The notes under the pieces: generated by a model | Databases searched by the model: none | The model's input: only the letters and a program-made list of their open reading frames with translations | Told to the model about the DNA's origin: nothing | Part shown: piece by piece, positions 52,136 to 62,200 of the stretch | Layout of the letters: the number at the start of each line of letters is the position of its first letter | Numbering within the stretch: the first letter of the stretch is position 1 | NCBI GenBank assembly: GCA_002726205.1 | Contig: PBSL01000009.1 | Location: forward strand, 51,919-115,918 | DNA from: Planctomycetaceae bacterium | Lineage (GTDB): Bacteria; Planctomycetota; Planctomycetia; Planctomycetales; Planctomycetaceae | Direction of reading: 5' to 3' | Length of the DNA: 64,000 bases | Program-made: the position numbers and the translations under genes

Positions 52136-54829
52136 TTACCCGGCCAGGCGGGCCTTGAGGGCAACGATTTCGCGAGCCATCCGTTCCCTGAGCTCGAGAA
52201 ACCAGGCGGCGTTCTGCGACCAGTGCGTGTTGCTCGGGAAGAAGCGGTGAATGTCCTTCAGGATCCGCTCGGCTTGGGTCGCCTCGACTTTCCGCTGCCG
52301 GGCCTCGGCGAGCAGGTCCTCGAGAATCCGGGCGTACTCGAAGTCGTCGACCGATTCCCGGAAGGTGGAGAGTCGCAGCGAGGGGGTGATGGTCGGGTCG
52401 GCATCCTTGGGCAGGCCATCGCGACGAGGCGGATAAAAGAACGACAATGACCCGTTGGCGTGACGGGTGTAAGGATCCTGCCAGGGGTTGGTCGAGTTGC
52501 CGTAGGTGTGATCCCAGCCGAAGGACTCCCACATCAGCACCCCGCTGCCGCCACGACGAAAGACGTCCATTGCCAGGATCCGGTTGTTGATTCCCGGCGT
52601 GTCGATGGCGATCCGGCTGCTCGAGACGATGTAGCACCAGAGCTTGCGCCGGTCGCGAGGAATCTGGTAGTCGTCAAAAAAGTAGGGCATCCAGCGGTCG
52701 TAGTTCTCGTCGATTTCCGGGCAATAGGTGTCGATCAGCTTCGGGAACGGAAACTCGGTCAGTCCCTCGTTGCCCGGCGAATTCCTGATGACCAGCCCCA
52801 GTCCCTGCAGGCAGGCGACCGTACGAATTCTCGCGGTCAACGGGTCGGACTTCAGGAGTTTCAGGAAATGGGCCAGCCGTCGCGGGTTCTCGGTTTCGTC
52901 GATCAGGATGTGCACTCGATCGAGCCACCCGTGCTTGTCGAGTTCTGTGGCGGTTCGTCGGAAAAACTGCATCACGACGTTGTCGAATTGCTTCCGCGTG
53001 ATCTCGACGGTGTTTTTCTCGGTCCTGGCCCTGTCGTAGGCCACGATCGTCATCTCTCGCCACGTCTGCCAGCCCATCGAGGTATGGGGCGAGGAAAACG
53101 CGGGTGCGGCCAGCGGTTTGCCGGGCAGGTGGTTGAAATGATTGCAGGCGGTCGGGTTGGTGTGCAGCAGGCACAGGCTGTTGACCTTGCCCTTGTTGAT
53201 GAAGTGATCGAGTTCGGCATTGAACCGGGTGAAGTCCCAGTCCTTGAGCCTGATGAAGTTGCCGGGCCGATCGACGTTGAACCCCTGTGGCGGCGGTGTC
53301 CAGTTCATGCCAATCTCGGTCAGCAGCGCCACGCTCTTGGGATAGAACTTTTCCGCGGCCATCTGGTCGTAGTAGCGGCGGGTGAGATCGAGGATCTGCT
53401 GCTTGCCGCTGATCCGGTGATAGTCGATAACCCGGCGGGGATTCTGCTTGAGATGGTTGAGCCGTTTGACGATGTACTGGCCGCCCATGTCGGAGCCGAA
53501 CGAGGCGAACTCGGGAAGTTCAAACCCGAACACCTCCAGGGCAACCGGCACGTCGAGAATCTCCTCGTCGAGCGCCAGCCGCAGTGTTCCGCTGTAGGTG
53601 CCCGCGGCGGTCCCGGGAGGAACGTGCAGCGTGATCCACAACGACCGGTTGCCCTGGATCGGGTCGAGTCGTACCGGCTTGTCGAGTGGCAGCAGTGGGT
53701 CGCCGATGTCGCCGCTGACCCGCGCCGGCGTGATATAGCTGCCGGTCTTGATCGGCACGTACTCGACCAGGCGAACCGTGGCCGTTCGTGTCGAGAGCGT
53801 GGTGTTGCCGTTGGCCAGTGGTCCGAGCGTGGCCGACTGCAGCGTGACCGACTTCCGCGGTCTCAGCACCAGTTGAAACGACTGCGATTCGTTTGCCGCG
53901 GCGGTCACACGAATGCCGCGGTGGATGGCGGCGGGAACCGGTCGCTGACGCATTGTCTTGACCGTGGTTTCGGCAAACCAGGCGCGGACCGTTTCTCCTT
54001 CGGCCACCCGGTACTGCGTCCCACCGATATACTCCCGGGCGTCGCCCAGCGATTGCATCCGCGCGGTGGTTTCCGGCAGCCTGTCGCGACGAAGCCGTGG
54101 CACCTGCAGGTGGTGGCTGCCCATCGGTTGGTAATAGATCATCCAGCGGTGCCGACCGGGCGTCTTGACGTTGGCCATCAGGCGGACGTGCGCGGCTCGC
54201 ACGGCGATGTCGTGAATGACCCCGATGAAACGTCCTCCCAGCAGCAGTTCCATCTGCGGTCGGTCGGGGACAAACAGCACGTCGTGGGTTCGTCGTGACT
54301 GAGGCAGCCAGGGGGGAAGGAAACTGATGCGGAAGTTGGCGCGGCGCAGCCGGCTGCCGGGAGGAAAGATCGGTTCGTAGGCCAGCGCCGGCGACTTGCC
54401 TCCCTTCGAGGACGTGCAGGTCATCAGGTGCAACTGATTGGCGGTGACGCGGATCGTCTTTTTTTCCGACGTTCCCCCAAGCACGTTGGCGGCCAGGTTG
54501 GGTCCGACCGGTACCAGCGTGAATCCGGCCTCGACGTCGCCGTCGATCACCCGGCCGTTGTCATCGACTTCGACGATGCGAAGGCCGTTGTAGGCAAAAT
54601 AGTGGGGATCGAAGCGAAAGGGGGTGACCTTGTTGATGGCGGCGGTGATCCGCGCTTCATCCAGCGGCAGCAGTTGCCAGCCGGGCTTTTCGCTGTCGGT
54701 CTCCAGCGGCAGGCGGAACTGATAAAACGAATCCGTCCATCGCTCGTCGGCCGCCGCCGGCGAGGCCGCGAGCAGGGTGGCCGAGACCAGCGTGAACAGC
54801 AGGCCGTGCAGGGTGGTCCTGGGCATCAT
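52136..54829 (-). CDS. Secreted DUF4091 (glycoside hydrolase-like) protein
   Basis: Protein of 897 residues with a signal peptide (about 1-27). The N-terminal half is a set of beta domains; the part near 340-450 (VPVALEVFGFELPEFASFG at its end) is a typical lead-in to the catalytic-like domain. A TIM-barrel-like region follows (HLKQNPRRVIDYHRI, GWLDRVHILIDETENPRR). The C-terminal DUF4091 domain is recognisable from WCYIVSSSRIAIDTPGINNR, GVLMWESFGWDHTYG and RLSTFRESVDDFEYARILED. DUF4091 proteins look like glycosidases of polysaccharide-degrading bacteria, but few have been tested. Candidate acid residues are E in LIDETEN and MWESFGW. Two ATGs are adjacent at the start; either could be used. 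Confidence 0.85.
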   Translation of the reverse strand: MMPRTTLHGLLFTLVSATLLAASPAAADERWTDSFYQFRLPLETDSEKPGWQLLPLDEARITAAINKVTPFRFDPHYFAYNGLRIVEVDDNGRVIDGDVEAGFTLVPVGPNLAANVLGGTSEKKTIRVTANQLHLMTCTSSKGGKSPALAYEPIFPPGSRLRRANFRISFLPPWLPQSRRTHDVLFVPDRPQMELLLGGRFIGVIHDIAVRAAHVRLMANVKTPGRHRWMIYYQPMGSHHLQVPRLRRDRLPETTARMQSLGDAREYIGGTQYRVAEGETVRAWFAETTVKTMRQRPVPAAIHRGIRVTAAANESQSFQLVLRPRKSVTLQSATLGPLANGNTTLSTRTATVRLVEYVPIKTGSYITPARVSGDIGDPLLPLDKPVRLDPIQGNRSLWITLHVPPGTAAGTYSGTLRLALDEEILDVPVALEVFGFELPEFASFGSDMGGQYIVKRLNHLKQNPRRVIDYHRISGKQQILDLTRRYYDQMAAEKFYPKSVALLTEIGMNWTPPPQGFNVDRPGNFIRLKDWDFTRFNAELDHFINKGKVNSLCLLHTNPTACNHFNHLPGKPLAAPAFSSPHTSMGWQTWREMTIVAYDRARTEKNTVEITRKQFDNVVMQFFRRTATELDKHGWLDRVHILIDETENPRRLAHFLKLLKSDPLTARIRTVACLQGLGLVIRNSPGNEGLTEFPFPKLIDTYCPEIDENYDRWMPYFFDDYQIPRDRRKLWCYIVSSSRIAIDTPGINNRILAMDVFRRGGSGVLMWESFGWDHTYGNSTNPWQDPYTRHANGSLSFFYPPRRDGLPKDADPTITPSLRLSTFRESVDDFEYARILEDLLAEARQRKVEATQAERILKDIHRFFPSNTHWSQNAAWFLELRERMAREIVALKARLAG

Positions 54830-54978
54830 GAGAATGGCTCGACAGGGGGAGACCCAACGATCATAGCCACTGGGCGCTTCAGGTTCTTGCCGGTCTCCGG
54901 ATCGCGCAGACTTGCCCGGGCCGACGTTGCAGGGAAGACTGAGACGATGGCCGGTCGCTGACCGGAGGAGTTTTTGGG

Positions 54979-55098
54979 ATGCCCGGCCTGGCCGGCACCC
55001 GGTTCAGGGTCGATTTCCTGGGCGAGGGGTCCTGCGTGGTGGAACTGGTGACCGAACAGATGGCCGTGGCATCGCTGGCGTGGCCGGGAGATGAGTAA
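54979..55098 (+). CDS. 39-residue ORF translationally coupled to the HBD gene
   Basis: Too short for automated calling but well supported by signals. GGAGGAG (54964-54970) lies 8 bases before ATG 54979, the strongest Shine-Dalgarno sequence in this area. The frame runs 39 codons (MPGLAGTRFRVDFLGEGSCV and on, ending in SLAWPGDE) and its TAA shares a base with the ATG of the 3-hydroxyacyl-CoA dehydrogenase gene (TAATG). It may be a real small protein or a leader ORF that brings ribosomes to the next gene. No homology is recognised. An overlapping ORF in another frame (54912-55094) is poorer. Confidence 0.5.
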   Translation: MPGLAGTRFRVDFLGEGSCVVELVTEQMAVASLAWPGDE

Positions 55099-56069
55099 TG
55101 AGCGTGACCAACGAGACTTCGGTGGCCGTGATCGGCCTGGGAACCATGGGACACGGGATCGTCCAGGCCTTTGCCGTCGGAGGTTACCCGGTTCGCGGGT
55201 TCGACGAACAACCCGGTTCGCGATCCTCGGCCGTCGAGCGGATTGCCGGAAACCTCGAACAACTGACCGAGGCGGGGCTGATCGAAGAAGCTGCGGTCCC
55301 CGACGTGCTGGGCCGGATCACCGTCTGCGATACGCTCGAGGAAACCGTGGCGGGAGCGGGCTTCGTGACCGAGGCGGCATGGGAAGACCTGGCGGTCAAG
55401 CAGGAGCTGTTCGGGAAGCTCGAGGCGCTGGTGTCGACCGAGACGATCCTGGCGAGCAACAGTTCGAGTTTCAAGATCAGCGAGACGGCCCGGGATCTCG
55501 ACCATCCCGAACGGGCCGTGGTCACTCACTGGTTCAACCCGCCGCACGTGATCCCGGTAGTCGAAGTGGTCGGGGGCGAGCGGACCAGCGAGGCGACGGT
55601 GACGACCGCGGTCGAGATGCTCGAGGGAATCGGCAAGATGGCCGTGCGGGTCGACAAGGAACTGACCGGGTTCCTGGTCAACCGGGTCCAGGTGGCGATG
55701 ATGCGAGAGATCTGGGACCTGCTCGATCGCGGTGTGGCCACCGCCGCGGAAATCGATCGGGCGATCCGTGGCAGCATGGGCCTGCGGCTGGCCGCGCTGG
55801 GCCCACTGGCGATCGGCGACTATGCCGGCTGGGACATTGCCACGGCAACTTTCGAGAACCTGGTCCAGGACATGCGGGGGGACACCGAGATTCCCGGTCG
55901 GATCCGGCAACTGGTCGAGGACGGTCAACTGGGTGCGAAGACCGGACAGGGGCTGTTCTCGTATCCCGCCGAGGAACTTCCTGGACAACTGGCCCGTCGC
56001 GATGCCGACTACCTGGCGCTGGTGCGACTGCTGCATGGTGGGTCGGCGGCCGATGGGGGCCCGGCGTGA
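55098..56069 (+). CDS. 3-hydroxyacyl-CoA (3-hydroxybutyryl-CoA) dehydrogenase family protein
   Basis: Protein of 323 residues. NAD-binding motif GLGTMGHG at 13-20; SNSSSFKIS around 120; the catalytic segment HWFNPPHVIPVVEVVGG with the active-site His; and ELTGFLVNRVQVAMMREIWDLL at the start of the C-terminal helical domain. This is the monofunctional dehydrogenase architecture; the GLRLAALGPLAIGDYAGWDI helix is also typical. It oxidises 3-hydroxyacyl-CoA or a related 3-hydroxy acid with NAD. Its start overlaps the 39-codon ORF and its stop overlaps the decarboxylase start (TGATG). Related enzymes act on L-gulonate or hydroxy acids, so the substrate is open. Confidence 0.87.
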   Translation: MSVTNETSVAVIGLGTMGHGIVQAFAVGGYPVRGFDEQPGSRSSAVERIAGNLEQLTEAGLIEEAAVPDVLGRITVCDTLEETVAGAGFVTEAAWEDLAVKQELFGKLEALVSTETILASNSSSFKISETARDLDHPERAVVTHWFNPPHVIPVVEVVGGERTSEATVTTAVEMLEGIGKMAVRVDKELTGFLVNRVQVAMMREIWDLLDRGVATAAEIDRAIRGSMGLRLAALGPLAIGDYAGWDIATATFENLVQDMRGDTEIPGRIRQLVEDGQLGAKTGQGLFSYPAEELPGQLARRDADYLALVRLLHGGSAADGGPA

Positions 56070-57490
56070 TGACGCCCGAGGAATTTCGCCGTCACGGTCG
56101 CGAGGTGATCGACTGGATCGCCGACTACATCGAACAGGTGGAACGGTACCCTGTGCACTCGCGGGCCCGGCCCGGGGATTTGAGGGAGGCGTTGCCCGAA
56201 ACGGCACCGCGGGCAGGTGAGCCGTTCGAGGACATCCTGGCGGATGTCGATCGGTTGATCCTGCCGGGGATCACTCACTGGCAATCGCCGAGTTTCTTCG
56301 GGTTCTATCCTGCCAACACGTCCCCGCCGTCGATTCTCGGCGAGTTGCTCTCGGCCGGTCTTGGAGTCCAGGGCATGCTCTGGACAACCAGTCCCGCCTG
56401 CACCGAACTCGAACAGCACGTGCTGGACTGGTTGGTCGAGATGCTCGACCTGCCCAAGAAGTTTCTTTCCAGCGGCAGCGGCGGCGGCGTGATCCAGGAC
56501 ACCGCCTCCAGTGCGGTGCTGTGCGCGTTGCTGGCGGCCTGTTACCGCCACGGTGGTGCCAACGGTCGCAGCGCGGGGATTGATCGCCGGCTGGTGGCCT
56601 ACGCGTCCGACCAGGCCCATTCATCGATCGAAAAGGCCCTGCTGGTTGCCGGGATGGGGACCGGGCGATTGAGGAAGATCGAGACCGACGACGGGTTTGC
56701 CATGCGGGCTGACTGCCTGGCCGAGCGGATGGCGGCCGATGTGGCCGACGGGCTGGTGCCGGCTTTTGTCTGTGCCACGGTGGGCACGACTTCCTCGGCC
56801 GCCGTTGATCCGCTGGAATCGATCGGCGAGATCTGCTGCCGCCACGGGGCGTGGTTGCACGTTGATGCGGCGATGGCCGGCACGGCGGCGTTGTGCCCGG
56901 AATTCCGGGGGATGCACGACGGGCTCGAGGCGGCCGACAGTTACGCCTTCAACCCGCACAAGTGGATGTTCGTCAATTTCGACTGCGACTGTTTCTTCGT
57001 CGCCGACCGCGGTCCGTTGCTGGAGGCGTTAAGTATCCTGCCCGAGTACTTGCGGAACCAGGCGACGCAGTCCGGCCAGGTCGTCGATTTCCGGGACTGG
57101 CAGGTCCCGCTGGGCCGACGGTTCCGGGCACTGAAACTGTGGTTCGTGATCCGCAGCTTCGGGGTTGAGGGCCTGCAAGAGAAGATCCGCGGGCACGTGG
57201 CGCTGGCGGAGGAGTTTGCCGGATGGGTCGAGGCCGACGAGTCGTTCGAACTGGCCGTGCCCCGTTCGTTGAACCTGGTCTGCTTTCGGCATGGTGGTGG
57301 CGATGACGTGAACCAGCAGCTGCTGGACGCGCTGAACGATTCGGGACAGGTGTTCCTGACACACACGCGACTCGAGAATCGCCTGACACTCAGGTTCTCG
57401 ATTGGTCAGACCGGCACCCGTCGTGAGCACGTCGAGCGTGCCTGGGGACTGATCCGCGAGACGGCGCGGGCTCAGCAGAGTCCGCAATAG
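56069..57490 (+). CDS. PLP-dependent group II (aromatic-L-amino-acid type) decarboxylase
   Basis: Protein of 473 residues. The N-terminus MTPEEFRRHGREVIDWIADY is characteristic of the aromatic amino acid decarboxylase group. PLP site: H184 (SDQAHSSIEKA), D266 (LHVDAAMAG) and the Schiff-base K298 (FNPHKWM). HWQSPSFFGFYPANTSPPS and GVQGMLWTTSPACTELE are family hallmarks. ATG 56069 uses the last base of the upstream stop (TGATG), so translation is coupled to the dehydrogenase. The reading frame is open far upstream but only inside the dehydrogenase gene. Substrates could be Phe, Tyr, Trp or DOPA-like amino acids. Its end overlaps the converging M20 gene by 19 bases. Confidence 0.92.
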   Translation: MTPEEFRRHGREVIDWIADYIEQVERYPVHSRARPGDLREALPETAPRAGEPFEDILADVDRLILPGITHWQSPSFFGFYPANTSPPSILGELLSAGLGVQGMLWTTSPACTELEQHVLDWLVEMLDLPKKFLSSGSGGGVIQDTASSAVLCALLAACYRHGGANGRSAGIDRRLVAYASDQAHSSIEKALLVAGMGTGRLRKIETDDGFAMRADCLAERMAADVADGLVPAFVCATVGTTSSAAVDPLESIGEICCRHGAWLHVDAAMAGTAALCPEFRGMHDGLEAADSYAFNPHKWMFVNFDCDCFFVADRGPLLEALSILPEYLRNQATQSGQVVDFRDWQVPLGRRFRALKLWFVIRSFGVEGLQEKIRGHVALAEEFAGWVEADESFELAVPRSLNLVCFRHGGGDDVNQQLLDALNDSGQVFLTHTRLENRLTLRFSIGQTGTRREHVERAWGLIRETARAQQSPQ

Positions 57491-58650
57491 TTGATTGCCG
57501 CGAGTGCGTAGACACGGGCGGAATCGGTCAGCCGGGTCATCGAGACGTTTTCGATGTCGGCGTGCGCGGTTTCGTTGCTGGGTCCGTAGTAAATCGTGGG
57601 GACGCCGCTGCCGTGCACATAGAGGTTGGCGTCGCCGACGATCCGCTTGCCGACCGCCTCGGGATCCTCGTCGAACAGGTGGCGATGCGCGTCGCGGACG
57701 GCGGCAACGACCGGGTCATCAAGCGGTGTTTCGAACGGTTCCCGTTCATGTTCCATTGTCACCTCGGCCGTCATGCCCCCGGCGGCGGCGATCGGTGCGA
57801 CCAGGTCGCGAAGTTCCGCGAGAATTCCCCCGGCGTCCTTGCCGGGCGCCCAGCGTCGGGTCCCGGTGAAGCGACAACAGGTCGGGGTCCGGTTGAAGTA
57901 ATCACCGGCGTGCAGGATACCCAGGTCGATTCGCTCGGCGCCGGCCAGCGGATGGACGTTGCCTGCGTCGAGAGCCGCCTGCCGGTCGAGGATGGCTGCG
58001 ACCAGGTCGCCGGCAAAGCGGATCGGGTTCTCCCCGAAAGCGACATACTGGGTGTGTTGTCCTCCGTTGTCGGGAGTGAGCCTGATCGTGAAGACCATCG
58101 AACCCATGCTCATGAGCCACAGCAGGTCGGGCCCCTCGACGATGATAATCCGGTCGGCGGCGATCCGGTTGTTGTTGATATCTTCGATCAGCGCCCTGGG
58201 GCCGTCCTTCTCGGCCTCGGGCTCCTCGTGCCCGACGACGGCGGTCAACCAGAGATCGCCGGCAAGCGAGATGTCCGCGTCGATCAGTGCCCGGGCGGCA
58301 CCCAGGATCGCGGCCATGCCGCCCTTCATGTCGGTGGTACCTCGCCCAAACAGCAGATCGCCCTCGCGATAACACGCCTGATCGGTCTGGTTGGGGATCG
58401 TGTCCAGGTGCCCGTTGAGCATCAACGCGGGGCCGTCCGCCCCACCCTGGATCCGGGCATAGAGATTGGGCCGCCCCGGAGTCACCTCGCGGACATCGAC
58501 TTCCAGGCCGAGTTCGCGGAGTTGCCCCTCGTAGTAAATGCAGACAGCCGCCTCGTCCATCGTCACGCTGGGAATGCGAACCATCTCCTCGGTCAGATCC
58601 GCAATCCACTCGCCGTTGATCTTCTCGAGGACCGCTTGTGTTTCAGTCAT
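57472..58650 (-). CDS. M20 family amidohydrolase/deacylase (ArgE/DapE type)
   Basis: Protein of 392 residues. Zinc ligands: H81 and D83 (NGHLDTIP), D107 (GRGTTDMKGG), the catalytic and bridging Glu pair at 142-143 (VVGHEEPEAEKDG), the Asp/Glu in VEGPD, and the C-terminal His in NETAHADIENVSM. The dimerisation domain lies between about 195 and 300. Members remove acyl or succinyl groups from amino acids. ATG 58650 starts the conserved part; the longer frame runs into the cupin gene and is not family-like. It converges with the decarboxylase gene, and the cupin gene lies just upstream in the same direction. No arginine or lysine genes are adjacent, so the substrate is unknown. Confidence 0.88.
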   Translation of the reverse strand: MTETQAVLEKINGEWIADLTEEMVRIPSVTMDEAAVCIYYEGQLRELGLEVDVREVTPGRPNLYARIQGGADGPALMLNGHLDTIPNQTDQACYREGDLLFGRGTTDMKGGMAAILGAARALIDADISLAGDLWLTAVVGHEEPEAEKDGPRALIEDINNNRIAADRIIIVEGPDLLWLMSMGSMVFTIRLTPDNGGQHTQYVAFGENPIRFAGDLVAAILDRQAALDAGNVHPLAGAERIDLGILHAGDYFNRTPTCCRFTGTRRWAPGKDAGGILAELRDLVAPIAAAGGMTAEVTMEHEREPFETPLDDPVVAAVRDAHRHLFDEDPEAVGKRIVGDANLYVHGSGVPTIYYGPSNETAHADIENVSMTRLTDSARVYALAAINYCGLC

Positions 58651-58678
58651 CTTGTTGTCCAGCCAGGGGTGACGTGGT

Positions 58679-59038
58679 CTATTCGGTTTCGGTCGGTTCC
58701 AGGAACTCGTTGGGGCCTTCAAAGATGCCGATTGCCAGGACACCATCTGGCGTGTGCGCCTCGTGGACACTTCCCGCGTGGCGCCACACGAAATTGCCGC
58801 TCGTGCAGGTCCCCTCGTGGTCGACGAGGCTTCCCTCGATGACGAACGACTGCTCGACTCCGGTGTGCCGGTGCAGGGGCAGCCGGGCACCGGGTTCCGC
58901 CCGGAAAAGGGCGGTGAACCCCTTGCCGTCGGGGGCCTGGTAGAGCAGTTTCATATCGACCCCGGGGAACGGTGTTGGTTGCCACGGCATGCCGACGACA
59001 TCGACGTACTCCGAACCGTGTGCTGATTCGTTTTCCAT
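58679..59038 (-). CDS. Small cupin-domain protein (ChrR-like cupin)
   Basis: Protein of 119 residues. ATG 59038 has GGGAGGTGG upstream at an ideal distance. The single cupin barrel shows the metal motif HRHTGVEQSFVIEGSL (two His and a Glu) and a second His near RHAGSVHEAHTPDG. The sequence resembles the ChrR-type and acetylacetone/dihydroxyacetophenone dioxygenase-like cupins. Such proteins bind Fe, Zn or Mn and may be small oxygenases or sensors; which applies cannot be decided. Its stop lies 28 bases before the M20 gene, in the same direction, so they may be co-expressed. Confidence 0.85.
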   Translation of the reverse strand: MENESAHGSEYVDVVGMPWQPTPFPGVDMKLLYQAPDGKGFTALFRAEPGARLPLHRHTGVEQSFVIEGSLVDHEGTCTSGNFVWRHAGSVHEAHTPDGVLAIGIFEGPNEFLEPTETE

Positions 59039-59218
59039 GACCACCTCCCGACAGAAACTCGATGATCCGGCCGTCAGCATAGCCGCCCGGTTCCATGGTC
59101 AGTAGTCTGTCGGACCGGCCATTTGCCGGTGGCGAGTGATGTTGGAATCGAGAATACTGGTGGTTCGGGCTCGATGATTCGGTCCCGTCCTGCTTCCTGG
59201 AACGAAAAGCCCTCCACG

Positions 59219-62200
59219 ATGTCCACCGACCAGAATCTCCTCTTTGGCGTCATTGCCCTGCAGATGGACCTGTTGGATGCCGGGCGGTTTGCCCGGGCCT
59301 GCACGTTCTGGTCGGCGGACAAGTCGAAATCCCTGGGCGATGTGCTGGTCGAACGGGGGTGGATCGCGCCCCGGGATCGTGAAGAGGTCGATCAGATGCT
59401 CTCTCGTCGACTGGAAAAGTTTGGCGGTGATGCTCGTGCCGGGCTGGTGGCCAGTGTCTCGCCAGACGTGACCAGCGTGCTGGCGGAGGTCAAGGACGAG
59501 GCGATCAGGAAGTCGCTGGAGGGGATGTGCGGTGACCTGGAGCTGGTGAACACCGTTACGACCGATGTTGATCAACGCGATCGTTACCTGCTGACGAGGT
59601 TGCATGGCGAGGGTGGGGTCGGGCAGGTCTGGGTGGCCCGCGACACCGAGTTGGGCCGCGAGGTGGCACTCAAGGAACTGCGGAACGAGCGGGTCGACAG
59701 CCAGGCGGTGCGGTCGCGATTCATCCGCGAGGCTAAGATCACCGGCCAATTGCAGCACCCCGGGATCGTGCCTGTCTACGAATTCTCGATCAACGAAGAG
59801 GACGACCGCCCCTATTACACGATGAAGTTGGTCAGCGGGCGAACATTGCGTGACGTGGTTGCCCAGTATCACTCGCGTCGCAGCGATGGGCAGGCTGAAC
59901 CGATGGAACTGGTGCGGTTGCTGAATCACTTTGTCGCGATCTGCCACGCGGTGGATTATGCACACGATCGAGGCGTGATTCATCGTGACCTGAAGACAGA
60001 AAACGTGATGGTCGGAGACTTTGGCGAAACCGTCGTCCTTGACTGGGGACTCGCCCGGACACAGGACGAAACCGGTCCGGCGACAACCGGGGATGCAGGG
60101 CTGGCGGGAACGTCGATCGACGGACAACCCGCTGACGATGCGGACGTGCCCACCGATCCCCCTGTCCGGTCGGCGTCACCGCCACCCGTTGATGCCGGGG
60201 CCTATGGAGCGACGGTGCTGGAAGATGTCTCGTCTCCGAAAATCAGGTTGCCCGGTACCGCGGTCGATACGTTGAATCGGGGGTTGGCTGGTTCGGAGGC
60301 GGACGTTCACCAAACGATGGCAGGTCAGATCCTGGGAACGCCGGCCTACATGTCTCCCGAGCAAGCCGAGGGGCGGATCGATGAAATGGACCATCGGACC
60401 GACGTGTACGGCCTGGGCGCGATTCTCTACGAGATTCTCACCGGTCGGCCTCCTTTCACCGGCGAGAAGACCCTCGAGGTGCTCGAGGCCGTTCTTCATC
60501 AACAACCTCAGCGGCCGCGCGATGTGATTGTCGGGGTTCCCTTGCCACTGGATGCGATCTGCAGACGGGCTCTCGAAAAGAATCCCGCCGATCGATACAA
60601 GTCGGCCCGTGAACTGGCCTCCGATGTCGAGCGGTTCTTGGCCGATGAATCGGTCAGCGTGCTGAAGGATTCTGTCACGGTGCGACTGATGCGCTGGGCG
60701 CGTCAACACCGCACCCTGGTCGCCACTTCAGCAGTCCTGCTGGTGGCTGTTCTGGCCGGGTTGGGAATCGTGGCCGGTGTCCAGCAGCGGGCGAACGTGA
60801 AACTGACCGCGGCAAACTTCGAGACCGAGAAGCAGCGGCAGGAGGCGGAACGGCAGCGGGACGCGGCAAGGACAAATGCGGTCGAGGCCGAGCGGCAGCG
60901 GGTCCAGGCCGAACGGAATGCCGAGGAAACCGAGCGGCAGAGACAGATTGCCGAGGCCCATTTCCGCAAGGCTCGCGACGTGGTCAACCGCTACCTGACG
61001 CAAGTCAGCGAAAGCCGATTGCTCAACGTGCCCGGGCTGCAACCGCTTCGTCGTGATCTGCTCGAGCTGGCGATGCGGTATCACGAGGATTTCGTCACCG
61101 GGTCGACTGATGATGCCCGGCTCCAGCGAGAGCTGGGCGAGTCGCTGTTGCGGATGGGATTTCTCCGGTCGGAAATCGAGCAGCCTGCTCGGGCGATTCC
61201 GGAATACCTCAAGGCCGAGAAGATCCTGAAGTCGTTGGTCGAAGCGAATCCCGACGATCATCGCAGCCGTGGAGATCTCCTCGAAGCACACTACGAACTG
61301 GGGAGGCTGTACGGTGAGTCCGGGAAAACAACCGCTGCCGCTGACCAGCTCAAGCTGGCCATCAGCACCGCCACCGAGTTGATCGAGGCCGAACCCGGCG
61401 TGGCCGAATGGCGGAACCAGTTGGCAAGGACCTGGCGACAGCTTGGGCAGCAGCTGTTGAGCGGCCGCGAAAATGCCACCGCACTGACGGCGCTGGACAA
61501 GGCGGTCGTCATTCATCGTGAGTTGGCCGCCGAATTGCCCTCGGAGATCGGGTTGCAGAAAGAACTGGCCGAGACACTGACAGTCAGCGGCGTGGCGCAA
61601 CGGCGGTTGAAGCTCTACGAGCTTGCTCACCAGTCGCTTGCTGATGCCAAGACGGCTCTCGAAATAATCATCAAACAGGCGCCCGACAATCCGGACTACA
61701 GGCAACAGCTTTCCTCGGCCCAGTCTTCGCTGGCGCTGGTGCTGAAGAACGAGGGACGGCAGCGCGAGGCGCTCGACGAGATGGCTGCTGCCGCCCTGCT
61801 GACCGGTCAACTGGTTCGAGACAATCCACAGGTCGTGCGTTTTCGTACCGACGAGGGAATTGTCTCGATGAGTTACGGGGCGATGTTGCGGGAAGCCGGT
61901 CAACTCGATGCCGCGCAACGAGTTCTCGAGCGAGGGGTCGAGGTCTTTGCCGCGCTGGCCGCCGACGAACCCGATGTTCCCTTCCATATCACCAGCCAGG
62001 CGCAGTGCCTGACCAACCTGGGCAACGTCCTTGCCCAGGCCGGCAAGAATGTCGAGGCCGTGGTGTTGTTTGGCGAATCGATCGATCTGTTCGGTCGACT
62101 CCAGAAAAAGCAGATTGCGACTGCCGGTCCCAACCTGCAGTTGGTGTTGCGTCGCCGTGCCGTGGTGCTGAGAACACTGAAACGTGATCGCGAGGCATTG

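Noticed and set aside
52460..54298. 612-codon plus-strand open frame
   Set aside because: Antisense to the DUF4091 gene; translation shows no signal, domain or start-site support.
54912..55094. 60-codon ORF upstream of the dehydrogenase gene
   Set aside because: Overlaps the better supported 39-codon ORF in another frame, has no good ribosome binding site and an Arg/Gly-rich translation typical of shadow frames.
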